DNA of 6,885 bases, taken from positions 1 through 6,885 of the forward strand of contig JAURMJ010000397.1 of assembly GCA_030830765.1 (NCBI GenBank). The letters run 5' to 3'. Under the pieces are notes generated by a model, which was given only the letters and a program-made list of their open reading frames with translations, did not search any database and was not told the origin of the DNA. Positions 1 through 5,343 of this stretch are shown here, in pieces (position 1 is the first letter of the stretch; each line of letters begins with the position of its first letter). The DNA comes from Quisquiliibacterium sp. GTDB taxonomy: Bacteria > Pseudomonadota > Gammaproteobacteria > Burkholderiales > Burkholderiaceae_E. The translations under genes and the position numbers were made by a program.

Positions 1-13
1 ATTCACGTTTCAT
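1..13 (-). CDS. First codons of a further operon gene, cut by the left edge
   Basis: An ATG at 13-11 overlaps the TGA stop of the DUF1365 gene in an ATGA arrangement and opens a frame reading M-K-R-E before the window ends. A GAGG Shine-Dalgarno (plus-strand CCTC at 20-23) lies six bases upstream of this ATG, which supports a real, translationally coupled start. Four codons cannot identify the product. In related FAD-oxidase/DUF1365 operons the next gene is often a cyclopropane-fatty-acid-synthase-like SAM methyltransferase, so that is the leading guess, from context only. Confidence 0.45.
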
Positions 14-849
14 GCAGAGCCTCGGGTCGTGAATTGCTCAGGCGCCGCCGGTTTGCGGTACCAGCGAACGCGCTTGAACCATAACAGCAAGGCGTGCCAG
101 TGAATACGGGCAATCACGCCCAGCGTGAACAATGGATATCCTAGCAGTGCTCGCAGGCTTGTGCGGACGCCCGGGGTTGCCATATGACCATGCAGGCTGG
201 TCAGTAACAGTGGGCCCTCCGGGTCGTGGTATTCGATGCGCGCGACGCAGCGGTCATCGCGATTGAAGAAGCGGAAGCGATATCCGCCGGTGACATCGCA
301 GAACGGTGACACATGAAAGTTCTTGTCAGCCTGCATCAACTGGCCCTGGCCGATCGGGTCTCCGCCATGCGAGCTCAGCAGATAACAGTGACGCTCCCCG
401 AAGGTGTTGTTGACCTCTGCAACAACGGCCAGCAGCTGTCCGGCCCGGTTGTGGCAGAACCAGAAGCTGACCGGTTTGAAAGAAAAACCCAGGACCCGCG
501 GAAAGGTATGGAGCCAGATCTCGCCGTCGGCCCGGATGCGTGCCTCGCGCAGCATGGCGCGGATCCAGATGCGGGCTGCGGCCGAATCGCCATGGTCACG
601 TTCATGAAATGACAGCAGCGCTGGTCGGTTTACTCCGAACAGCCAGTTACCCAGGCTGGCTCCGTCAAGGCGGTGTATCGGCACCCGCAGAAAAAACGCG
701 GCGTAGCGGAAGGAATGGGCTACCGGCCGCAGCCGCGCATGGCGGACCTCGCCAAAGGCGAACCGGAAATCGCGCAATTGCGATACGACGAAATCCGGCT
801 TGCTCGCGTCGGTCATTGGCTGGTTCATCAGGCGCCCTGTCGATGACAT
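10..849 (-). CDS. DUF1365 family protein
   Basis: This is a 279-residue member of the DUF1365 family, whose biochemical role is not established. Recognisable family blocks are the N-terminal G-E-V-R-H-x-R-x-R-P-V-x-H-x-F-x-Y stretch (about residues 33-49), PRVLGFSFKPVSFWFC (117-132), the highly conserved AEVNNTFGERHCYLL (144-158), K-x-F-H-V-S-P-F (176-183) and a C-terminal amphipathic segment ending I-H-W-H-A-L-x-L-W (249-257). The length is normal for the family. The ATG directly follows the TGA of the FAD oxidoreductase gene (TGA-ATG), suggesting coupled translation. An internal ATG at 828 has a better Shine-Dalgarno (AGGG, six bases away) and would remove seven residues, so the exact start is uncertain. 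Members commonly sit beside FAD amine-oxidase-like and cfa-like genes in light- or singlet-oxygen-responsive clusters, so a membrane-lipid-modification role is inferred from context only. Confidence 0.9.
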   Translation of the reverse strand: MSSTGRLMNQPMTDASKPDFVVSQLRDFRFAFGEVRHARLRPVAHSFRYAAFFLRVPIHRLDGASLGNWLFGVNRPALLSFHERDHGDSAAARIWIRAMLREARIRADGEIWLHTFPRVLGFSFKPVSFWFCHNRAGQLLAVVAEVNNTFGERHCYLLSSHGGDPIGQGQLMQADKNFHVSPFCDVTGGYRFRFFNRDDRCVARIEYHDPEGPLLLTSLHGHMATPGVRTSLRALLGYPLFTLGVIARIHWHALLLWFKRVRWYRKPAAPEQFTTRGSA

Positions 850-2265
850 TCAAGCGGCGATTGGTACGTGGGGGGCAAGCGCAGGCCCGTTACCGGGCTG
901 CGCGAGGCGCTCCAGCATGGTTTTCGCGACCGATATCCCTGAGCGTAATCCATCCTCGTGAAATCCGTAGCCTGTCCAGGCGCCCGCATACCAGGTTGCA
1001 TTGTGACCCTGCAAAGACGCAAGCTCACGCTGCGCCTGCAATGCCCCGGTGTCGAAGATTGGATGCTCGTAGTCGAAGTGCATGACCCGGTGCTCAGGTG
1101 CGGGCTCTGACAGTGGATTCAGGCTGAGTAGCAAAGGCGTCTTGAAGGGGAGCGGCTGCAGACGATTCAGCCAGTAAGTCACCGAGACACTGGGGCTGGC
1201 TGTGCTGCCGTCGGACAGATAGTTCCAGGCAGCCCAGGCCGAGCGACGACGAGGCATCAGCCGGGTATCCGTATGAAGCCAGCCGCGGTTTGCCTGATAG
1301 GGGATCGCGCCCAGCACGGCGCGCTCCTGTGGGCTCGCATCGGCCAGAAGACGCAGTGCCTGATCGCTGTGGCAGGCGAGAACGACCTGGTCAAATTGCT
1401 CAATGCCATGGCGACTCTCAAGCAACACGCCTGCGCCGGGCTGGCGACGCACCGAGTGAACCGGACTGTCCAGGCGGATGTCATCCAGCTGATCCGCGAT
1501 CCGGCGCACGTATTCACGCGATCCATTCAGCACGGTGAACCATTGCGGTCGGTTCTCCACTTGCAGCAGGCCATGGTTATGGAAAAAGCGCACGAAGCTG
1601 CCCAATGGGAACTGCAGCATCGTCTTCATCGGACATGACCAGATTGCGGCGGCCATCGGCAGCAGGTACAGATCCCGGAAGGCATCGCTGTAGCCTTCCC
1701 TTGCTAGGTAATTGCCCAGCGGTTCATTGAGCGGCGTTGCTAGAGGCGGTTGCAACAGATCCTGGTCGCGAACCGCGCCTTGGGTTGCGTTGACACCCGA
1801 CACCCGCCTTTCGGCGTCAGGGTCTGCCAAAGGACCTTGCGGGGTTTGCCCATCATGGGCGATCGCCAGAGCGCTAGCCTCGCGATTGAAGCGCAGCACA
1901 TCACGCAGCATGCGCCAGAAGCGCAGCGACAGTGCGTTGGACGGCTGTGCGAACAGACTGGACAGACTCGTTCCGCACCACTCGAATTGATGCGGCCCGG
2001 TCGAAACTGCGAACGACATGTCCGAGGGCACGTAAGGCACCTGCAACTGGGCAAAAAGCTCGAGCAGATTCGGGTACGTCTTCTCATTGAACACAAGAAA
2101 ACCGGTATCGACCGGATGCGTTTGCCCATCCAGCGTCACATCGACCGTGTTCGCGTGGCCGCCCAGACCAGCAGAGGCCTCAAACAGACTGACCGATGCG
2201 TGACGGTGCAGTTTGAGCGCGGTGGACAGACCGGAAATTCCGGACCCTATGACTGCAACTTTCAT
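850..2265 (-). CDS. FAD-dependent amine-oxidase-like oxidoreductase (COG2907-type)
   Basis: This 471-residue flavoprotein belongs to the NAD/FAD-binding amine-oxidase/phytoene-desaturase-like superfamily. The Rossmann dinucleotide motif GSGISG lies at residues 7-12 with the ribose-binding Glu29, followed by GGHANTV (35-41) and VDTGFLVFN (52-60). The LLPMAAAIWSCP block (201-212) and the C-terminal FAD-closing motif YAGAWTGYGFHEDGLRSG (426-443) are typical of the family. The start at 2265 is chosen because MKVAVIGSG is the usual N-terminus and an AGGGA Shine-Dalgarno sits five bases upstream (plus 2271-2275); a 26-residue upstream extension is possible but unlikely. Residues of about 135-180 form a hydrophilic Asp/Gln/Pro/Gly-rich insertion that I do not expect in relatives. 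It is the first gene of the operon, running straight into the DUF1365 gene, and is divergent from a B12-binding MerR regulator. The substrate is unknown; a membrane fatty-acid substrate is a context-based guess. Confidence 0.9.
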   Translation of the reverse strand: MKVAVIGSGISGLSTALKLHRHASVSLFEASAGLGGHANTVDVTLDGQTHPVDTGFLVFNEKTYPNLLELFAQLQVPYVPSDMSFAVSTGPHQFEWCGTSLSSLFAQPSNALSLRFWRMLRDVLRFNREASALAIAHDGQTPQGPLADPDAERRVSGVNATQGAVRDQDLLQPPLATPLNEPLGNYLAREGYSDAFRDLYLLPMAAAIWSCPMKTMLQFPLGSFVRFFHNHGLLQVENRPQWFTVLNGSREYVRRIADQLDDIRLDSPVHSVRRQPGAGVLLESRHGIEQFDQVVLACHSDQALRLLADASPQERAVLGAIPYQANRGWLHTDTRLMPRRRSAWAAWNYLSDGSTASPSVSVTYWLNRLQPLPFKTPLLLSLNPLSEPAPEHRVMHFDYEHPIFDTGALQAQRELASLQGHNATWYAGAWTGYGFHEDGLRSGISVAKTMLERLAQPGNGPALAPHVPIAA

Positions 2266-2270
2266 TGACT

Positions 2271-2275
2271 TCCCT
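2271..2275 (-). promoter_or_regulatory. Shine-Dalgarno of the FAD oxidoreductase gene
   Basis: On the minus strand this reads AGGGA, five bases before the ATG at 2265-2263. It decides the start in favour of the short form that begins at the Rossmann fold. Confidence 0.65.
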
Positions 2276-2330
2276 GAGCTTGAACGGCGGGTCGGACACT
2301 TGCATGGGGTGGACGGCGCAAGTTTTGTCC

Positions 2331-2359
2331 TAGGCAATAACATTTATTTAGCGTATATT
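2331..2359 (+). promoter_or_regulatory. Candidate promoter of the B12-binding MerR regulator
   Basis: TAGGCA (2331-2336, four of six matches to TTGACA) and TATATT (2354-2359, five of six matches to TATAAT) are spaced by exactly 17 bp in an AT-rich stretch of otherwise GC-rich sequence. The predicted transcription start near 2366 lies downstream of the ATG at 2362, so it favours the ATG at 2401 as the true start. The -10 overlaps the -10-like hexamer of the opposing promoter. Confidence 0.4.
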
Positions 2360-2383
2360 CGATGGCATCATTTGAATTGTCAA
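2352..2383 (-). promoter_or_regulatory. Candidate promoter of the FAD oxidoreductase / DUF1365 operon
   Basis: The minus strand carries a perfect -35 hexamer TTGACA (plus 2378-2383) and a TATACG -10-like hexamer (plus 2352-2357). They are separated by 20 bp, longer than the 17 bp optimum; elongated spacers are typical of promoters acted on by MerR-family proteins. A shorter-spaced alternative -10 (GAATAT at 17 bp) matches less well. Transcription would start about 80 bases before the ATG at 2265. This is a motif-based call only. Confidence 0.4.
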
Positions 2384-2400
2384 CAGTCTGTCCAGGACAA
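2377..2400. promoter_or_regulatory. Candidate operator: nested inverted repeats before the regulator start
   Basis: A perfect 11-bp palindrome TGTCC-A-GGACA (2389-2399) sits immediately before the ATG at 2401. It lies inside a wider TTGTC-N14-GACAA inverted repeat (2377-2381 and 2396-2400). The right part overlaps the AGGA that may serve as Shine-Dalgarno, and the left part overlaps the -35 of the divergent operon. A related TTGTCC lies at 2325-2330. A one-base loop rules out an RNA hairpin for the inner palindrome, so a DNA-binding site for a dimeric or tetrameric regulator is more likely. No protein-binding evidence can be seen, and it does not match the T(G/A)TACA boxes I recall for LitR. 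Confidence 0.35.
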
Positions 2401-3393
2401 ATGAGTCTAGAATCTTCAGATCAAGCGGGGAAAAACCGCTCGGCCTTGGCCGTCCGGGCCGAGGCTTTCGAGCAAGGCGATGTCCCCGTCGATGGCCCGC
2501 AACTCGGGATTGCCGCTGTAGAGCGTGAAACCGGTCTGGCCAAAGAAACGCTGCGCGTCTGGGAGCGCCGTTACGGCTTTCCCATGCCAGGACGCGATGA
2601 GCATGGCGAGCGGATCTATCGCCAGGCCGAGATCGAGAAGCTGCGTGTTTTGCGCCGTCTGGTCGACTCGGGCTACCGGCCGGGCAGGATCGTCGCTTTG
2701 CCCATGGCTGATCTTAATGCGCTTTCGGCTGCTTTGGCGACGCGATCCGAACCGCAGACCGACCCTCAGAACACGGATGTCCTTGAGCATTACCTGAGCG
2801 TACTGCGATCGCACCGCGTTGACCGCTTTCGCGATCTGCTGACGCAGGCGCTGATGCGGGACGGATTGGCGCGCTTCGTCACGAATATCTGCGGCCCGCT
2901 GACGCGTCGAATCGGAGAGGCCTGGGCTGCAGGAGATCTTGAGATCTTCGAAGAGCACCTCTATACCGAGTCGATGCAGGGTGTCCTGCGCAATGCAATC
3001 ACGAGCATGCCGACGCGCGGTCAGACCCCGCGGGTTCTGATGACCACCCTGCCGGATGAGCAGCATGGACTTGGGCTGCTGATGGCTGAGGCAATCCTGT
3101 CGCTGGAGGGCTGTGCCTGCACCTCGCTAGGCATTCAGACACCGATTCTCGATATTGTCAGGGCCGCAACCTTTGGCGGCTTCGACGTCGTTGCCCTCTC
3201 GTTTTCATCGGCTACTCCACAAGGGGCGGTGATTGAGGGACTGCGCAATCTGCGCAGCCTGCTGCCCGCCACGATGGAGATCTGGGTCGGCGGCATGGCC
3301 GTGTTGCGGGTCCGAAAGTTGCCGCCTGGGGTTGTCGTGCTGGCGGATCTTGCCGAAATTCGGCGCAGCGTTCAGGCGTTCAGGCAGGGGTAG
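2401..3393 (+). CDS. litR: MerR-family regulator with B12-binding domain (CarH/LitR-like photoreceptor)
   Basis: The 330-residue protein has a MerR winged-helix DNA-binding domain (about residues 34-100, with TLRVWERRYGFPMPGR and the wing G-E-R-I-Y), a linker, a four-helix cobalamin-capping domain (about 125-205) and a Rossmann-like B12-binding domain (about 209-327). The capping domain holds W175-x9-E185-H186, matching the W-x9-EH upper-face signature of CarH. The B12 domain holds E220-Q-H222-G-L-G225, matching (D/E)xHxxG with His222 as the lower axial cobalt ligand, followed by SFSSATP (267-273) and VGG (296-298). In characterised relatives, adenosylcobalamin drives tetramer formation and DNA binding in the dark, and light breaks the Co-C bond and releases DNA. 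The start at 2401 fits the predicted promoter and an AGGA three bases upstream; the in-frame ATG at 2362 lacks a Shine-Dalgarno. The gene is divergent from the FAD oxidoreductase operon, its likely target. The gene symbol is by analogy. Confidence 0.9.
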   Translation: MSLESSDQAGKNRSALAVRAEAFEQGDVPVDGPQLGIAAVERETGLAKETLRVWERRYGFPMPGRDEHGERIYRQAEIEKLRVLRRLVDSGYRPGRIVALPMADLNALSAALATRSEPQTDPQNTDVLEHYLSVLRSHRVDRFRDLLTQALMRDGLARFVTNICGPLTRRIGEAWAAGDLEIFEEHLYTESMQGVLRNAITSMPTRGQTPRVLMTTLPDEQHGLGLLMAEAILSLEGCACTSLGIQTPILDIVRAATFGGFDVVALSFSSATPQGAVIEGLRNLRSLLPATMEIWVGGMAVLRVRKLPPGVVVLADLAEIRRSVQAFRQG

Positions 3394-3418
3394 GGCCGCC
3401 GCTTCACGCAGCGTTCAG
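3364..3418. repeat. Three copies of GCGTTCAG around the convergent gene ends
   Basis: GCGTTCAG occurs at 3368-3375, directly adjacent at 3376-3383, and again at 3411-3418. The first and third copies belong to a 12-bp direct repeat, CGCAGCGTTCAG, at 3364-3375 and 3407-3418. The first two encode part of the C-terminal SVQAFRQG of the regulator; the third covers the stop of the FIST gene. It may be chance or a small duplication. Confidence 0.5.
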
Positions 3419-4605
3419 ACGAAGATGGTCAGGACGGCCGAGTGGCTGTAGATCCGGTCATGGAAGATCTCGCCATTGGCTTGGAAACCGATCAGCGGAA
3501 CGTCGCCCAGGTTATGGCGAATCAGGCTCGGCTCCACATTGCCATCGCCAAACAGGTTCGCACCTCTGGCGACGCAGCTGTGGTAGAGCGCGCCGCGGAT
3601 CTGCAGACCCTCTTCCTCGACTTCCTCACGAAGTTCGGTGCAGACCCGGATCAGGTCCTGGCGCGCCGCATTGGCGTCTCGTGTGCAGAAGACCACCCGG
3701 TCGCCGACATCCGGCGAGGCTGCGACAGCGACGATCCGGTTCTTGGGGTCGATGCCGATCAGGTTGCGTACCAGATAGTCGCCGAAGCCGCGGCCCTGTT
3801 TGCGTTCGCCAGCAGACAGTCCGACGAACAGACCGTCGCGCAGCCGGCTGCTGGGTAGCGCACGCAGGATCTCGTCACCGTCCCGGGAAGCCCGCACGCT
3901 TGCGGGCAGCTCGAGGTCATCGAGCAGTACATCGAGCGCCGGCTTACCGTCGAGCGCGCTGATGTAATGCGTTGAACACTCCGAGATCACATGCTCACGG
4001 GATAACACTGTGCATCCCTGACTGACACGACTGCGAATACCGACCCGTGGACTAAACGCTGCACCGGAAAGTCCTGCCGTCAGTGATTCATTGGCCAGAT
4101 GAGAAAAGCCGCCTGGTTCGCCATGAACAATGCCGCCGAACAGCAGACCCGTGTTGGTGTCCAACGCGAGCTCTTGCAGACGTTCCTGCAGATGGGGATG
4201 CGACGGATCGGCATGAATGAGTGCGCAATGCGCCTGAAAACCTTCCATCGGGAAATGGCGCTCGACATCCGCTTCTTCCGGTTCGGCGAAGATCTGGTAA
4301 CTGTTCCAGGGCAGATGGGTGAGCATCAGTGCGACCGATGCCTGGTCGCCATACCCGATGCCGGTTGCGCAGACGCCATGGCCGATCGCGCCGACCCAGT
4401 CACGAACGCCGGTTTTGAGCCGCAGCGTCTCGATCATCTGATCGACTTCAAGTGCGTAATGATGGCTTGCGTAGACGATTCCAAGGTTCGCCTGCTGCTC
4501 GTAGCTCGCGGACTGCAGTTGGGACTGCGCATCTCCAAGGGCCAGCCCAAGCGCCGTCTGCCAATTCGGATGGCTTGCGTGTCCGTATCTGAAAACCGTT
4601 GTCAA
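3415..4605 (-). CDS. FIST N/C-domain sensory protein
   Basis: This 396-residue protein consists of a FIST N domain (about residues 30-230) followed by a FIST C domain (about 245-385). FIST is a predicted ligand-sensing module often linked to signalling outputs; here it stands alone with no kinase, cyclase or methyl-acceptor domain. Family blocks visible are V-G-A-I-G-H-G-V (71-78), FGGIVHGEPGGFSHL (156-170), QGCTVLS (196-202), NLIGIDPKNRIVAVAASPDV (281-300), GALYHSCVARGANLFG (338-353) and PLIGFQANGEIF (370-381). No signal peptide or membrane segment is evident, so it is probably cytosolic. The start is a TTG whose last two bases overlap the TGA of the upstream PhaM-like gene; an AAGGGG eight bases upstream (plus 4614-4619) supports it, and no in-frame ATG occurs until residue 57. 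The ligand is unknown; amino-acid derivatives have been proposed for the family. The gene converges on the regulator gene. Confidence 0.9.
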   Translation of the reverse strand: MTTVFRYGHASHPNWQTALGLALGDAQSQLQSASYEQQANLGIVYASHHYALEVDQMIETLRLKTGVRDWVGAIGHGVCATGIGYGDQASVALMLTHLPWNSYQIFAEPEEADVERHFPMEGFQAHCALIHADPSHPHLQERLQELALDTNTGLLFGGIVHGEPGGFSHLANESLTAGLSGAAFSPRVGIRSRVSQGCTVLSREHVISECSTHYISALDGKPALDVLLDDLELPASVRASRDGDEILRALPSSRLRDGLFVGLSAGERKQGRGFGDYLVRNLIGIDPKNRIVAVAASPDVGDRVVFCTRDANAARQDLIRVCTELREEVEEEGLQIRGALYHSCVARGANLFGDGNVEPSLIRHNLGDVPLIGFQANGEIFHDRIYSHSAVLTIFV

Positions 4606-5231
4606 CGTCCCTGCCCCTTGCGCTTGCCGGTCTTGTTGGACGGCTTCCCTTCAACTGACTTCCGCGATGCGCTTTGGGTCCCGCGACGAACGGTTGATCC
4701 GGTCCTGCCTGGGCCCGCGCGAGCAGGGGCTTTGGACGTGGCGCCACTCGACGTGGAGGCGACGGCCTTGGAACCGGCCAGTGCGGCCTCGGCCAGCTGC
4801 GCGAACTGACTTTGCAGCAGTTGCCACCAGGCGTTCGGATTGGCGGCTGCGCTGACCGTTTTCGAGAGCTCGCCAGCCAGTGACTCGGGCATCATCGGTG
4901 GGGGTGGCGATGATGCCGTTGATGGCGTCTCGCTTTTGCCCGGCTCGGTTTGTGTCATCGCCTCACCAAAGCTTCGGAACGCTGCAATCGTGTTGCGCTG
5001 TACTTCCATGCCCTGAATGGATCCGCGCAGCATGTTCAGGTTCACTGCGAGCCATTGCTCGACAACCTTCAGGTCGGCGATCCGACGATCGATTTCATCC
5101 AGATCCATCGTCGGTTGCAGATTGCGCGGCAGATTGAAGTTTCCCCAGGCCTGGCGGATGAACTCCATTGAATCGAGCATTCCAGAGAGTGGTCCGACTC
5201 CGGGGGACCCGGGGCTGGGCTTGTCCGCCAT
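4602..5231 (-). CDS. phaM: PhaM-like polyhydroxyalkanoate granule-associated protein
   Basis: This 209-residue protein resembles PhaM, which in Ralstonia eutropha activates the PHB synthase PhaC1 and tethers PHB granules to the nucleoid. The recognisable core is residues 18-90: an F-I-R-x-A-W-G-x-F-N-L-P segment (24-35), then D-L-D-E-I-D-R-R-I-A-D-L-K-V-V-E-Q-W-L (43-61) and a helical N-L-N-M-L-R-G-S-I-Q-G-M-E-V-Q-R-N-T-I-A-A (64-84). A Pro/Ser/Thr-rich linker (95-115), a short Trp-containing helix (132-152, N-A-W-W-Q-L-L-Q) and a Lys/Arg/Ser/Gly-rich tail (155-209) follow. The basic tail is consistent with DNA binding, although it lacks the regular PAKKA-type repeats of the Ralstonia protein. 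The start has a strong GAGGTGA Shine-Dalgarno. No phaC, phaP or phaR gene is in the window. The protein is shorter than Ralstonia PhaM, mainly in linker and tail. Confidence 0.82.
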   Translation of the reverse strand: MADKPSPGSPGVGPLSGMLDSMEFIRQAWGNFNLPRNLQPTMDLDEIDRRIADLKVVEQWLAVNLNMLRGSIQGMEVQRNTIAAFRSFGEAMTQTEPGKSETPSTASSPPPPMMPESLAGELSKTVSAAANPNAWWQLLQSQFAQLAEAALAGSKAVASTSSGATSKAPARAGPGRTGSTVRRGTQSASRKSVEGKPSNKTGKRKGQGR

Positions 5232-5235
5232 CCAA

Positions 5236-5242
5236 TCACCTC
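5236..5242 (-). promoter_or_regulatory. Strong Shine-Dalgarno of the phaM-like gene
   Basis: The minus strand reads GAGGTGA, ending four bases before the ATG at 5231. It is the strongest ribosome binding site on the minus strand of this window and fixes the start. Confidence 0.75.
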
Positions 5243-5252
5243 AGAATTTCTG

Positions 5253-5270
5253 GGAGCGCTTGCGCACTCC
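5253..5270 (-). promoter_or_regulatory. Leader hairpin with GCAA tetraloop upstream of phaM
   Basis: On the minus strand the RNA GGAGUGC-GCAA-GCGCUCC can form a 7-bp stem (six Watson-Crick pairs and one U-G) closed by a GNRA-class tetraloop. It ends 10 bases before the Shine-Dalgarno. No U-run follows, so it is not a standard terminator. It could stabilise the mRNA or modulate initiation; function is unknown. Confidence 0.45.
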
Positions 5271-5275
5271 ACTGT

Positions 5276-5297
5276 GCAAATTTGCGCGCCGGCGCAA
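5276..5297. repeat. Adjacent palindromes between the FAH-family and phaM-like genes
   Basis: GCAAATTTGC (5276-5285) is a perfect 10-bp palindrome. It overlaps TTGCGC-GCCG-GCGCAA (5282-5297), arms of six with a loop of four, which itself contains the perfect palindrome GCGCCGGCGC (5286-5295). On the minus strand the second structure is followed by ATTT, so it might act as a weak terminator for the FAH-family gene; operator use is equally possible. Confidence 0.35.
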
Positions 5298-5313
5298 GCT
5301 GACCTATTCGCTG

Positions 5314-5343
5314 ACGATAACAGACCGCCGTCGGACTCGTCAG
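5314..5343 (-). promoter_or_regulatory. Weak candidate promoter for the phaM-FIST pair
   Basis: The minus strand shows CTGACG (plus 5338-5343) and an extended -10, TG-T-TATCGT (TATCGT at plus 5314-5319), with an 18-bp spacer. Each hexamer matches consensus at four of six positions. It would overlap the end of the FAH-family gene and give a leader of about 75 bases containing the palindromes and hairpin. Read-through from the upstream gene is the alternative. Confidence 0.28.

Noticed and set aside
540..1085. Open frame of 181 codons on the plus strand across the DUF1365/FAD oxidoreductase junction
   Set aside because: It is Arg/Ala/Pro-rich shadow sequence opposite two conserved genes.
2266..2343. 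26-residue N-terminal extension of the FAD oxidoreductase
   Set aside because: It would precede the Rossmann strand with basic, Pro/Ser/Cys-rich sequence unlike the family, and the internal ATG has a good Shine-Dalgarno.
2352..2375. LitR-type T(G/A)TACA direct repeat in the divergent spacer
   Set aside because: Only one near match (TATACG, minus strand) is present, with no second half-site at the spacing I recall for the family.
2362..2400. 13-residue N-terminal extension of the B12-binding regulator from the ATG at 2362
   Set aside because: It has no Shine-Dalgarno, and the predicted promoter would start transcription at about 2366, after this ATG. It is kept only as an alternative.
3394..3414. 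Bidirectional terminator between the convergent regulator and FIST genes
   Set aside because: The 21-bp gap has only an interrupted GC stem and no T-run on either strand.
4099..4809. Open frame of 236 codons on the plus strand, antisense to the FIST and phaM-like genes
   Set aside because: It has no family resemblance and no good Shine-Dalgarno, and it lies wholly opposite two well-supported genes; high GC explains the lack of stops.
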